From: Acinetobacter sp. | GTDB lineage: Bacteria > Pseudomonadota > Gammaproteobacteria > Pseudomonadales > Moraxellaceae | DNA length: 26,192 nucleotides | NCBI GenBank assembly: GCA_030152675.1 | Contig: JASLIY010000069.1 | Location: forward strand, 1 to 26,192 | Reading direction: 5' to 3' | Part shown: positions 8,237-15,748 of the stretch, in pieces | Layout: every line of letters starts with the position of its first letter | Position numbering within the stretch: the stretch's first letter is position 1 | The notes under the pieces: model-generated | The model's input: the letters and a program-made list of their open reading frames with translations, nothing else | Databases searched by the model: none | What the model was told of the DNA's origin: nothing | Program-made: the position numbers and the translations under genes

Positions 8237-8854
8237 ATGAAAAAATTTATTTTAGGCGGCGTCACGGCAATGGTGATGGCATTTTCAGCACAAGTGATGG
8301 CGGCAGACTTTGTTGCAGGGAAAGACTATACCGTTCTACAAAATCCAGGAAAATCAGAAGTCGCAGATAAAATCGAAGTTCGAGAATTCTTTTGGTATGG
8401 ATGCGGTCACTGTTCTAATCTTGAACCGTATATGCAAACATGGTTGAAGAAATTGCCGTCTGACGTGCACTTTGTCCGTACGCCTGCCGCGATGAATAAG
8501 CTTTGGGAGCAAGGTGCTCGCGGCTACTATGTCTCAGAAGCTTTAGGTATTCGAAAATACACCCATATTCCGTTATTCCATGCGATCCACAAAGAAGGCA
8601 AACAGGTTTTTGATCAAGCTTCGCAAGCCAAATTCTTTAGTAAATATGGCGTCTCTGAGCAAAAGTTTAATAGTCTATTTGACTCCTTTGCGATCACGGC
8701 TAAAGTGGCTGAATCAAATAAACTTGCGCAGCAATACCAACTTTCTGGTGTGCCTGCGGTGGTGGTAAATGGTAAGTACATGGTGCAAGGTGAAAATGGT
8801 CATGTGACTCAAGTTGTTGATTATTTGATTGAAAAAGAACGTAAAGGTCAATAA
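8237..8854 (+). CDS. dsbA: Thiol:disulfide interchange protein DsbA
   Basis: DsbA introduces disulfides into exported proteins in the periplasm and is reoxidised by DsbB. The chosen start at 8237 gives 205 residues with a standard signal peptide (MKKFILGGVTAMVMAFSAQVMA, cleavage before ADF). An ATG six codons upstream at 8219 would put MRITKS before it and has no better ribosome binding site. The catalytic motif is C-G-H-C in FFWYGCGHCSNLEPY, as in many Moraxellaceae DsbA proteins, and the cis-proline loop is SGVPAVVVNGKY. It stands alone on the plus strand, divergent from ubiG, with a terminator about 100 bases downstream. Confidence 0.95.
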   Translation: MKKFILGGVTAMVMAFSAQVMAADFVAGKDYTVLQNPGKSEVADKIEVREFFWYGCGHCSNLEPYMQTWLKKLPSDVHFVRTPAAMNKLWEQGARGYYVSEALGIRKYTHIPLFHAIHKEGKQVFDQASQAKFFSKYGVSEQKFNSLFDSFAITAKVAESNKLAQQYQLSGVPAVVVNGKYMVQGENGHVTQVVDYLIEKERKGQ

Positions 8855-8953
8855 TTTCAACAGCACTGGCTTCACATCCGCCCAAGTAATCGTCAAGCTT
8901 ATGACGGTGAAAACTTTGTGAGATGATCGCGTTGCATGTCTGCCTTGATCAAT

Positions 8954-8978
8954 AAAACCTGTTTCGGCAGGTTTTTTT
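8954..8978 (+). terminator. Rho-independent terminator downstream of dsbA
   Basis: AAAACCTG (8954-8961) and CAGGTTTT (8968-8975) with a 6-base loop, then a T run to 8978. It lies 99 bases after dsbA. Because A residues also precede the stem, it may serve the converging TetR gene too. Confidence 0.85.
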
Positions 8979-8990
8979 GGGTCTCGATGA

Positions 8991-9668
8991 TCAGGGTGAG
9001 CTTGGCAACCGCTCCCAGTTTGAGATGCCGCGAAAGATCAGTTGCACTTGGGTGATGGTGTGTTGTCTGAGTTGTGCGCGTTGTTGTGTGTTGTGCTGCT
9101 CTTTTTCCTGTGCCGTGCCGGGGGTATCTAATTGGCGCTGCAGGCTGATCCACGACATCGCCCAAGTAAAAGAAAGATTAATTAATATATTGGCCAGCAC
9201 TTTAAAGTCATTGCCATCGCTGAAATGGCGAGTCATTTCGATTTTGCTGAGTTCTTGACTGAGGTCTTGGTTGAGAAAATCGATTTCTCTTGCAATGGCT
9301 TGACGTAATACCGCTGCACCGCCCCAACGCTCAGCAATCATAAAAATCCATGCTTCGGGATTGTCTTCAACGGCAGCAAAGAACAGATCAATACTGGTTT
9401 CAATTTTGGTGTCTGGACGGCTGATATACATGCGGGTGAGCTGATGCAAAATGGTTTTGAGATGCAATGCAACTTGATCGACCAACTCTTTGCCTAACTC
9501 ATCCATATCTTGGAAATGTCGATAAAAAGCAGTAGGGACCAAGCCCACTTCACGCGCAACCTCGCGCAGACTAATACTTGAAAATGAACGACCAGACGTA
9601 CTCAAACTTAAAGCTGCGTCAAGCAAAGCATGACGACTTTGTTGTTTACGTTCTTCGCGGATCGACAT
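8991..9668 (-). CDS. TetR-family repressor, FabR/DesT type
   Basis: A 225-residue TetR regulator. The N-terminal helix-turn-helix region, with SFSSISLREVAREVGLVPTAFYRHFQDMDELG at about residues 28-60, is very close to FabR of enterobacteria and DesT of Pseudomonas, which control unsaturated fatty acid synthesis by sensing the saturated/unsaturated acyl-CoA (or acyl-ACP) balance. The C-terminal half would be the acyl-ligand domain; it ends with a Gln-rich stretch (about 183-205). The gene is divergent from a reductase-desaturase pair, exactly the arrangement expected for a DesT-like switch, and two matching operators lie on that promoter. The exact ligand cannot be read from sequence. Confidence 0.87.
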   Translation of the reverse strand: MSIREERKQQSRHALLDAALSLSTSGRSFSSISLREVAREVGLVPTAFYRHFQDMDELGKELVDQVALHLKTILHQLTRMYISRPDTKIETSIDLFFAAVEDNPEAWIFMIAERWGGAAVLRQAIAREIDFLNQDLSQELSKIEMTRHFSDGNDFKVLANILINLSFTWAMSWISLQRQLDTPGTAQEKEQHNTQQRAQLRQHTITQVQLIFRGISNWERLPSSP

Positions 9669-9737
9669 GCTGTATTGAGGTCCAAATAAATTGTTCAGAG
9701 TTTATCAAATATTCACAATAATTAAACGACGAATGTC

Positions 9738-9755
9738 AGTGAACAGGTGTTGACT
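9738..9755. promoter_or_regulatory. Operator 1 for the FabR/DesT-like repressor
   Basis: AGTGAACAGGTGTTGACT is an 18-base near-palindrome (half-sites AGTGAACA and TGTTGACT, 7 of 8 symmetric). It covers the -35 hexamer TTGACT of the reductase-desaturase promoter. It shares AGTGnACAnnTGTTnACT with the second site 37 bases on, and FabR/DesT proteins are known to bind palindromes of this general kind. Confidence 0.72.
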
Positions 9756-9777
9756 GGAAAAGAGAAAGGCGTATAGT
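9750..9777 (+). promoter_or_regulatory. Promoter of the reductase-desaturase operon
   Basis: TTGACT (9750-9755) and TATAGT (9772-9777) are separated by 16 bases, close to consensus for sigma-70, 48 bases before the ATG at 9825. Both hexamers are overlapped by operator half-sites, so repressor binding would block RNA polymerase directly. Confidence 0.75.
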
Positions 9778-9792
9778 GCACAGATGTTCACT
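9775..9792. promoter_or_regulatory. Operator 2 for the FabR/DesT-like repressor
   Basis: AGTGCACAGATGTTCACT is an 18-base near-palindrome (AGTGCACA with TGTTCACT, 7 of 8 symmetric), overlapping the last bases of the -10 hexamer and the expected transcription start. Confidence 0.72.
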
Positions 9793-9824
9793 CAATAAAT
9801 CGTGAGTACAAAGAGGAACGTGTT

Positions 9825-10859
9825 ATGTATCAAACAGAGCATCAAGCTGTAGGCTATCAACCGCATTGGGTCCGTGAGGATTTCGTTGATTTCATTGCAG
9901 AGAAGGTGAATCCCAACTGGGCATGGAAAAAAATTAAAGCCGAAGTGATTCATATTGCTGAGATTAGTTCAGGTTTTTATCAACTACATTTACGCCCCAA
10001 TCGCAATTTTAACGCTGATCATTATCAGGCTGGACAAAGTGTCTTGGTCACCGTGGTGATTGAGGGGGTACGTCATCAACGCAGTTATTCCATTTTAGAA
10101 ATCATGAGTAATGGTGATCTGAGTATCGCAGTCAAGCGCCAAGGTCGAGTATCTGAGGCATTGACGCGCTTAGCTCGTTCGGCTGTGGTGGAACTTTCTC
10201 AGAGCCAAGGCGACTTTGTACTTGAACTGGCAGAGAATTCGATCTTATTGATTGCCTCGGGCAGTGGCATTACCGCAATTTATGCCTTATTGAATGAAGC
10301 CTTGTCACGTCAATATCGAAAAATTGACCTGATTTACTTTAGTCGTGATCAGGCCTTTCATGATCAACTCAGCACACTCGCGCAGCAGCACGCACAGTTT
10401 AATTATGTGCATATCGATACGCTACAAGATCGCCAACATCTCAGTGCCGCCTTGCTACAGCGTCATGTGCCTGATTTTAAAAAGCGTAGCGCCTATGTGT
10501 GTGGGGCTCAAGGCATGATGCGGGCAGCAATTGATTTATATCGTGAGCTTGGGATTGATCAACAGCTCAAGCAAGAATTTTTTCAGAAATATGTTGATGA
10601 ACAATTAACAGCACAACCTGTGGTGTTTGCGCGTTCTCAGCAACATTTTCAAGCCAGCAGCAATCTGCTTGAAAGTGCAGAGCAGGCAGGGCTACGTCCT
10701 AGCCATGGTTGTCGTATGGGTATTTGTAATCGCTGTAGTTGTACCAAAGTCAGTGGCTCAACCAAAAACCTCGTCACTGGCGTGATCGATCACGAAAGCC
10801 AAACCCAGATTAAACTGTGTATTAGCCAAGCCGTGAGCCCTGTGGTGATTAACCTCTAA
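9825..10859 (+). CDS. FAD/2Fe-2S oxidoreductase, electron donor for the desaturase (DesC-like)
   Basis: This 344-residue protein is a ferredoxin-NADPH-reductase-like flavoprotein fused to a C-terminal plant-type 2Fe-2S ferredoxin. The FAD-binding motif is RSYSI (residues 86-90); the nucleotide-binding segment is ILLIASGSGITAIYALL; the iron-sulfur ligands are C-x4-C-x2-C in CRMGICNRCSC, with the fourth Cys in KLCISQ. It would take electrons from NAD(P)H and pass them to the di-iron desaturase encoded 65 bases downstream, like DesC with DesB in Pseudomonas. The start at 9825 follows AGAGGAACG. Two repressor sites control the shared promoter. Confidence 0.88.
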   Translation: MYQTEHQAVGYQPHWVREDFVDFIAEKVNPNWAWKKIKAEVIHIAEISSGFYQLHLRPNRNFNADHYQAGQSVLVTVVIEGVRHQRSYSILEIMSNGDLSIAVKRQGRVSEALTRLARSAVVELSQSQGDFVLELAENSILLIASGSGITAIYALLNEALSRQYRKIDLIYFSRDQAFHDQLSTLAQQHAQFNYVHIDTLQDRQHLSAALLQRHVPDFKKRSAYVCGAQGMMRAAIDLYRELGIDQQLKQEFFQKYVDEQLTAQPVVFARSQQHFQASSNLLESAEQAGLRPSHGCRMGICNRCSCTKVSGSTKNLVTGVIDHESQTQIKLCISQAVSPVVINL

Positions 10860-10924
10860 GTCCGTCCATGAGCGCGAGCGTGTTGCATTGTGCTTAAAAC
10901 TAAAAAATTGTCGGAGACAACAGA

Positions 10925-12067
10925 ATGAATATGCCGCTAGAGATATCCAAACTGAGCAAATCAAAACATTTAACTGCTGAACAAACCGAAGAATTTGGAC
11001 GCCGTGTTGAGGAAATTCGTCAACAGGTGATGCAAAACTTAGGTCAAAAAGATGCCGAATATATTTATAAAATCAGAAACTTCGTGCGTTATAGCGAAAT
11101 CAGTTCGCGTGCCATGTTGATGTTTGCGGGCTGGTTGCCACCGGTATGGCTGTTGGGTACTGGGTTGCTGGGTCTGTCTAAGATCGTGGAAAATATGGAG
11201 TTGGGTCATAACGTCATGCACGGTCAGTTTGATTGGCTCAATGATCCGAGTTTAAATGGCGCTGATTATGACTGGGATACCATCTCCTCAGGTGATGATT
11301 GGAAGCATACGCATAACTTTATTCATCACACTTACACCAACATTGTGGGCAAAGACCATGATGTGGGCTACGGCTTATTACGGATCAGTCAGTCTCAGCC
11401 GTGGGAGCCGCGCTTTTTGTTTAATATCCCATTGGCATTACAGTTAATGCTATTTTTTGAGTGGTATGTGGGGGTACAAAACCTACGTATTGAAGATGCA
11501 TTAACCTATAAAACCAAAACTTGGGCACAGGTTTGGGAAGATTCCGCCAAATTTAGAAAAAAAATGGCGCGCCAAGTGATGAAAGATTATGTATTTTTCC
11601 CTGTGATCGCTGGGCCGAATGCATTGCCTGTGTTGACTGCAAATACGGTGGCCAATGTGATCCGGAATATTTGGTCATCGGCGGTGATTTTTAATGGCCA
11701 CTTCACTGAAGATACTGAAACTTTTGAAGCAGATAATACTGCGTTTGAAACCCGTGCTGAATGGTATCTACGTCAAATCCGCGGTTCGAGCAATTTTACT
11801 GGAACGCCATCGTTGCACATATTAAGTGGTAACTTGAGCCATCAAATTGAGCATCACTTGTTTCCCGATATGCCTGCCAATCGTTATGCAGAGGTCGCAC
11901 CTCAGATTGAAGCATTATGCGCGGAGTATGGCATTCACTATAACCAAGCCAACTTTTTTAAACAGTTTGGCAGTGTTTGGAAACGCTTGGCCATACATTC
12001 TGTCCCTGAGTCGCTGAATCAGCGTATTCAAGGGACGTGGCAGAAATTCAAAGCAATTTTAGGATAA
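10925..12067 (+). CDS. Membrane fatty acid (acyl-CoA) desaturase, DesB-like
   Basis: A 380-residue di-iron membrane desaturase that most likely inserts a double bond into saturated acyl chains, using electrons from the preceding reductase. The histidine boxes are all present: H95-x3-H99 (GHNVMHGQ), HTHNFIHH around residues 128-135, and QIEHHLFP in the C-terminal third. Hydrophobic segments sit near residues 66-84 and in the middle of the protein. The start at 10925 is preceded by TCGGAGACAACAGA. The family includes delta-9 acyl-CoA desaturases and proteins often labelled linoleoyl-CoA desaturase; regiospecificity cannot be read here. Its place behind a FabR/DesT-type regulator supports a membrane-fluidity role. 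Confidence 0.9.
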   Translation: MNMPLEISKLSKSKHLTAEQTEEFGRRVEEIRQQVMQNLGQKDAEYIYKIRNFVRYSEISSRAMLMFAGWLPPVWLLGTGLLGLSKIVENMELGHNVMHGQFDWLNDPSLNGADYDWDTISSGDDWKHTHNFIHHTYTNIVGKDHDVGYGLLRISQSQPWEPRFLFNIPLALQLMLFFEWYVGVQNLRIEDALTYKTKTWAQVWEDSAKFRKKMARQVMKDYVFFPVIAGPNALPVLTANTVANVIRNIWSSAVIFNGHFTEDTETFEADNTAFETRAEWYLRQIRGSSNFTGTPSLHILSGNLSHQIEHHLFPDMPANRYAEVAPQIEALCAEYGIHYNQANFFKQFGSVWKRLAIHSVPESLNQRIQGTWQKFKAILG

Positions 12068-12138
12068 GCCACAGCAATGGATGCGGATGAGTTTTTACAG
12101 TTGTGCGGTCTGAGTGCTCCTATCTTCAAACATGCATC

Positions 12139-12147
12139 TGTTATACT
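12139..12147 (+). promoter_or_regulatory. Candidate extended -10 promoter of rph
   Basis: TGTTATACT gives an extended -10 (TGn before TATACT) 37 bases upstream of the rph ATG. No good -35 lies at the normal distance, which an extended -10 tolerates. Confidence 0.45.
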
Positions 12148-12184
12148 AGCCCGCAATTCAATGAAGCCAAGATAAGGAAGATTT

Positions 12185-12901
12185 ATGCGTATCGACCAAC
12201 GTGCATTAGACCAATTACGTGATGTTAAAATTACCCGTAACTATACGCGCTATGCAGAAGGCTCAGTTTTGGTCGAATTTGGTCATACCAAAGTACTGTG
12301 TACCGCCAGTGTCGAAAACTCTGTGCCGCGTTTTCTCAAAGGCAAAGGCCAAGGTTGGGTCACTGCGGAATACGGCATGTTGCCACGTTCAACCCATACC
12401 CGTAGTGATCGTGAAGCCGCTCGCGGTAAGCAAAGTGGACGTACGCAAGAAATTCAACGTTTGATCGGTCGTAGTTTACGTGCCATGGTTGACCTGAAAA
12501 AACTCGGTGAAAACACCATTGCGATTGACTGTGATGTGATCCAAGCCGATGGTGGTACACGTACTGCAGCGATTACCGGTGCTGCCGTGGCATTGGTTGA
12601 CGCAATGAATGTATTACTAGAACAGAAAAAAATTAAGCACGATCCATTAAAAGGTTTGGTTGCTGCAATTTCTGTTGGCATGTATCAAGATGAAGCCTTG
12701 CTTGATCTCTGCTACGAAGAAGATTCAAATTGCCAAACTGACTTGAACGTGGTGATGACGCAGTCGGGTGAATTTATTGAAATTCAGGGTACTGCTGAAG
12801 AAAAACCATTTACCCGTGTGCAGTGCAACGCCATGTTGGAGCTTGCGGAAAAAGGCATCAAAGATTTGATCGAAAAACAACAAAAAGCCTTAGGTTGGTA
12901 A
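12185..12901 (+). CDS. rph: Ribonuclease PH
   Basis: RNase PH is a phosphate-dependent 3'-5' exoribonuclease that trims tRNA precursors and structured RNA in the cytosol as a hexamer. The 238-residue product matches the family length. Recognisable blocks are [26 protein letters not shown] at the start, the phosphate/RNA-binding [17 protein letters not shown], and [20 protein letters not shown] ribosome binding site (AAGGAAG) precedes the ATG at 12185, and a TTCG-loop terminator follows. It forms its own unit between the desaturase operon and the phospholipase genes. Confidence 0.97.
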   Translation: MRIDQRALDQLRDVKITRNYTRYAEGSVLVEFGHTKVLCTASVENSVPRFLKGKGQGWVTAEYGMLPRSTHTRSDREAARGKQSGRTQEIQRLIGRSLRAMVDLKKLGENTIAIDCDVIQADGGTRTAAITGAAVALVDAMNVLLEQKKIKHDPLKGLVAAISVGMYQDEALLDLCYEEDSNCQTDLNVVMTQSGEFIEIQGTAEEKPFTRVQCNAMLELAEKGIKDLIEKQQKALGW

Positions 12902-12931
12902 GCGGGTCGCAGATCCAATTGAGTTAAACAT

Positions 12932-12956
12932 AAACGCATCTTCGGATGCGTTTTTT
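12932..12956 (+). terminator. Rho-independent terminator of rph
   Basis: AAACGCATC (12932-12940), loop TTCG, GATGCGTTT (12945-12953), then T to 12956. Thirty bases after the rph stop. Confidence 0.95.
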
Positions 12957-12977
12957 GTTTGCGGGACGATGACCGCG

Positions 12978-13017
12978 TTGCCATGAAATTGCCATCAAAT
13001 CATCATCAAGCTGTCAT
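12978..13017 (+). promoter_or_regulatory. Pho-box-like array of four 11-base-phased direct repeats
   Basis: Four 7-base units start exactly 11 bases apart: TTGCCAT (12978), TTGCCAT (12989), TCATCAT (13000) and CTGTCAT (13011), separated by GAAA, CAAA and CAAG. PhoB recognises tandem 7-base units related to CTGTCAT followed by 4 AT-rich bases with 11-base period, and the last unit equals the consensus. The array lies 46 bases before a lipoprotein gene and the phospholipase C. Assignment to PhoB is inference from spacing and from known phosphate control of phospholipases in other bacteria. Confidence 0.55.
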
Positions 13018-13063
13018 TGGGATTTTGTTCACTATGTCACACTTTAATGATCGGGATAGAGCA

Positions 13064-13198
13064 ATGCGTCGATTGGTTTATATGTTTTTGCTGCTCAGCA
13101 GTAGTGCGCTACTGAGTGCTTGTAATGGGGATGATGATCAAGACCATCCTCCAGAGCAGCCTGTGACAAGCCCATGTCATGTGCACTGCGCACCATAA
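13064..13198 (+). CDS. Small putative lipoprotein upstream of phospholipase C
   Basis: A 44-codon ORF starting at the ATG at 13064 after GGGATAGAG. It encodes a lipoprotein signal (MRRLVYMFLLLSSSALLSAC) with lipobox L-S-A-C, so the mature product would be only 25 residues: an acidic start (CNGDDDQDHPPEQP) and a C-terminal CHVHC motif that could bind metal or form a disulfide. Asn at +2 suggests outer-membrane sorting. A longer reading from 12959 is unlikely because it would run through the Pho-box-like repeats and place the lipobox internally. It ends 25 bases before the phospholipase C start and is probably co-transcribed with it. I do not recognise the family. Confidence 0.6.
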   Translation: MRRLVYMFLLLSSSALLSACNGDDDQDHPPEQPVTSPCHVHCAP

Positions 13199-13223
13199 AT
13201 ATAACCATAATAAGGACAACAGC

Positions 13224-15404
13224 ATGAATCGTCGTGATTTTATTCTCAATTCAAGCAAAACTATGTTTAGCGCAGCGGCATTGGCCAGCTTTCCTGCCAG
13301 TATCCAAAAAGCCTTGGCGATTGATGCCAAGGTACAAAGCGGCAGCATTCAAGATGTTAAACATGTGGTGATCTTAACCCAAGAAAACCGTTCCTTTGAT
13401 AACTACTTTGGCACATTCAAAGGCGTACGTGGTTTTGGTGATCGCTTCACCATTCCCTTAAGTGAGCAACGTGTGGTTTGGGAGCAATATGATGCTCAAA
13501 AGAATAAGATCTTGCCTTATCATTTAGACAGCCGCTTGGGCAATGCACAACGTGTTAATGGTACGCCACACTCATGGCGAGATGGCCAAGATGCATGGGA
13601 CATGGGGCGTATGGGGCAGTGGGTCAAGCATAAACGCCCGCAGTCGATGGGTTATTATCAACAGCAGGAACTGGAATTTCAGTTTGCTTTGGCGGATGCT
13701 TTTACCCTATGTGATGCTTACCACTGTGCCATGCATGCCGGGACCAATCCCAATCGACAGTTTATTTGGACTGGCACCAATGGTCCAACTGGCGGCAATG
13801 TCGCCAGTGTGGTGAATGAATTTGATTCAATTGGTTCATCGCGCTATGGCTATGAGTGGGGGACGTATCCTGAACGCCTGCAACAGGCCGGAGTGAGTTG
13901 GAAAGTCTATCAAAACATGCCGGATAATTTTACTGACAATCCTTTGGCGGGTTTTAAGCAATACCGTTTGGCCAATGAGCGTTCTGGCCAGCCTGTTTCA
14001 CACAATGCAATTTGCCCAGCCTATGATGAAAAGATCGATGCCGAGCAACCACTGTATAAAGGCATCGCCAATACCATGCCAGATAAGGGGTTTTTGGGGG
14101 CGCTCAAACAAGATATTGCACAAGGGCAACTCCCTCAAGTCAGTTGGATCGTGGCGCCCGCTACGTACAGTGAGCATCCTGGACCGTCAAGTCCAGTACA
14201 AGGCGCATGGTATATCCAAGAGTTACTCAATGCCTTGACTGCCGATCCTGAACTTTGGAGTCAAACGGTGCTGCTGGTGAACTTTGATGAAAATGATGGA
14301 TTTTTTGATCATATGCCATCGCCAAGTGCACCATCTCGAGATCAAGGTGGACGTCTACATGGCAAGACCACACTGACCAGTGAACAGATGTCATTTGAAT
14401 ACTTTGATCATGCCAGAGTCAGCTCATCGACTGCACAGCCTAAGCCTGATGGTGGGGTGTATGGGCCAGGAATACGTGTCCCGATGTATGTGATTTCTCC
14501 GTGGAGCCGAGGTGGCTGGGTCAATTCACAGGTGTTTGATCATACTTCCGTGATTCAATTCCTCGAGCAACGCTTTGGGGTACATGAGCCGAATATCAGC
14601 CCTTATCGTCGCGCCGTTTGCGGTGACCTCAGCTCGGCTTTTGATTTTAAAACCCCAAATCATGCGCCCATGGTGGATTTGGCGGGCACCAAGACACAGC
14701 AGCAAGCAGATGCGATTCGTGCTGCGCAACAACAGCTTAAACAAGTCAGCCGACCGAATCAGCAAGATCGACCACGCCAAGCCACAGGCATTCGTCATTC
14801 ACGTGCTTTGCCTTATATTTTGCATTGTAGTGCACTGATCGATGTGACATTGCAACACAGCAAACTGCTCTTTTCTAATACGGGGACTGCCGCTGCGGTA
14901 TTTCATGTTTATGATCGTTTGGATCTCGAAGCCGTGCCGCGACGCTATATGCTAGAGGCGGGTAAGCAGTTGGATGATGTCTGGGCACTGCATGCCGGTC
15001 GTTATGATCTTTGGGTCTTGGGACCGAATGGTTTTCATCGCCAGTTCAGTGGGGATATCAATCAAGCACAGCAAAGTGCATCGCGACCAGAAATTCGTGT
15101 CTGTGTCGAAGACTGCCAAGCTAAAATTGAACTGAAAGTTCGACACGATGCAGCGACACCCGTCAAGTTACAAGTGAGCGCCAACGCTTATCTCGATGCA
15201 AAAGTCTGGCAAATCGAAACCACTGCAACGGAGACAAGCTTAAGTTGGGACATGAGCGAATTTGGTGGTTGGTATGATTTCAGTGTGTCTATACAAGATG
15301 AGCCGACTTATGGACGCCGCTTTGCCGGCCGGATCGAGACAGCTCAAGACTCGATCTCAGATCCTTTCATGGGCTATCTAGATCGAAGCATGCTTAACCC
15401 TTGA
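13224..15404 (+). CDS. plcN: Phosphocholine-type phospholipase C, Tat-exported (PlcN/PlcH family)
   Basis: This 726-residue enzyme hydrolyses phospholipids such as phosphatidylcholine to diacylglycerol and a phosphorylated headgroup, outside the cytoplasm. The start at 13224 follows AAGGA and gives a twin-arginine signal (MNRRDFILNSSKTMFSAAALASFPASIQKALA), as usual for the family. The phosphoesterase domain (about residues 45-490) opens with HVVILTQENRSFDNYFGTFKGVRGFGD and includes FDENDGFFDHMPSPSAPS and GPGIRVPMYVISPWSRGG. Two C-terminal beta-rich repeats follow (about 535-620 and 635-720). Acinetobacter species carry one or two such enzymes linked to virulence, and a copy beside rph is typical. 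A longer in-frame reading from 13179 is rejected because it would precede the Tat motif. Upstream Pho-box-like repeats suggest phosphate control. Confidence 0.9.
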   Translation: MNRRDFILNSSKTMFSAAALASFPASIQKALAIDAKVQSGSIQDVKHVVILTQENRSFDNYFGTFKGVRGFGDRFTIPLSEQRVVWEQYDAQKNKILPYHLDSRLGNAQRVNGTPHSWRDGQDAWDMGRMGQWVKHKRPQSMGYYQQQELEFQFALADAFTLCDAYHCAMHAGTNPNRQFIWTGTNGPTGGNVASVVNEFDSIGSSRYGYEWGTYPERLQQAGVSWKVYQNMPDNFTDNPLAGFKQYRLANERSGQPVSHNAICPAYDEKIDAEQPLYKGIANTMPDKGFLGALKQDIAQGQLPQVSWIVAPATYSEHPGPSSPVQGAWYIQELLNALTADPELWSQTVLLVNFDENDGFFDHMPSPSAPSRDQGGRLHGKTTLTSEQMSFEYFDHARVSSSTAQPKPDGGVYGPGIRVPMYVISPWSRGGWVNSQVFDHTSVIQFLEQRFGVHEPNISPYRRAVCGDLSSAFDFKTPNHAPMVDLAGTKTQQQADAIRAAQQQLKQVSRPNQQDRPRQATGIRHSRALPYILHCSALIDVTLQHSKLLFSNTGTAAAVFHVYDRLDLEAVPRRYMLEAGKQLDDVWALHAGRYDLWVLGPNGFHRQFSGDINQAQQSASRPEIRVCVEDCQAKIELKVRHDAATPVKLQVSANAYLDAKVWQIETTATETSLSWDMSEFGGWYDFSVSIQDEPTYGRRFAGRIETAQDSISDPFMGYLDRSMLNP

Positions 15405-15426
15405 AGCGCAGACCTGATTTAGAAAC

Positions 15427-15455
15427 AAAAACAGCACCTTGAAGGTGCTGTTTTT
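15427..15455 (+). terminator. Rho-independent terminator of the phospholipase gene
   Basis: AAAAACAGCACC (15427-15438) and GGTGCTGTTTTT (15444-15455) around TTGAA, 22 bases after the stop. Confidence 0.93.
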
Positions 15456-15576
15456 ACATAACGATTACGTGGGATACCTAAACCTAGCAAGCCTAAGTTG
15501 TGGCGTTACATAAAGTTCAAGTTCCTCGCAATCGATTTTTTTAAGCTTGCTGCTTCTTCCGTAAGACCAAAAAAAT

Positions 15577-15741
15577 ATGAATGCATTAATTATCTTGATG
15601 GCGATTATGACTTTTGTCTTTATCACAGCCGATCCTTATCGGGATGAGCCAGCATCTTCGCTCAATACACAACTTAAAGTTCAACAGTCGCAAAAAAATA
15701 CCGATCACTCTGATTCTGTTCAAGATCAGGATCAGGCCTAG
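15577..15741 (+). CDS. Small putative membrane or secreted protein (54 aa)
   Basis: A 54-codon ORF from the ATG at 15577 to TAG at 15739-15741. The first 18 residues are hydrophobic (MNALIILMAIMTFVFITA), then comes a polar, Gln/Asp-rich tail (KVQQSQKNTDHSDSVQDQDQA). This could be a single-span membrane protein or an uncleaved signal. It lies between the phospholipase terminator and the 3' end of the converging sulfatase-like gene, leaving seven bases, which fits a real gene using the space fully. The ribosome binding site is weak (GTAAGACC), so a chance ORF remains possible. I do not recognise a family. Confidence 0.4.
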   Translation: MNALIILMAIMTFVFITADPYRDEPASSLNTQLKVQQSQKNTDHSDSVQDQDQA

Positions 15742-15748
15742 TACGGGC

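Noticed and set aside
12959..13063. Longer start of the small lipoprotein
   Set aside because: It would place the lipobox in the middle of the protein and overlap the Pho-box-like repeats; the ATG at 13064 gives a normal lipoprotein signal.
15486..15551. Inverted repeat AGCAAGC ... GCTTGCT before the 54-codon ORF
   Set aside because: Only seven bases with a loop of over 50; expected by chance in AT-rich DNA.
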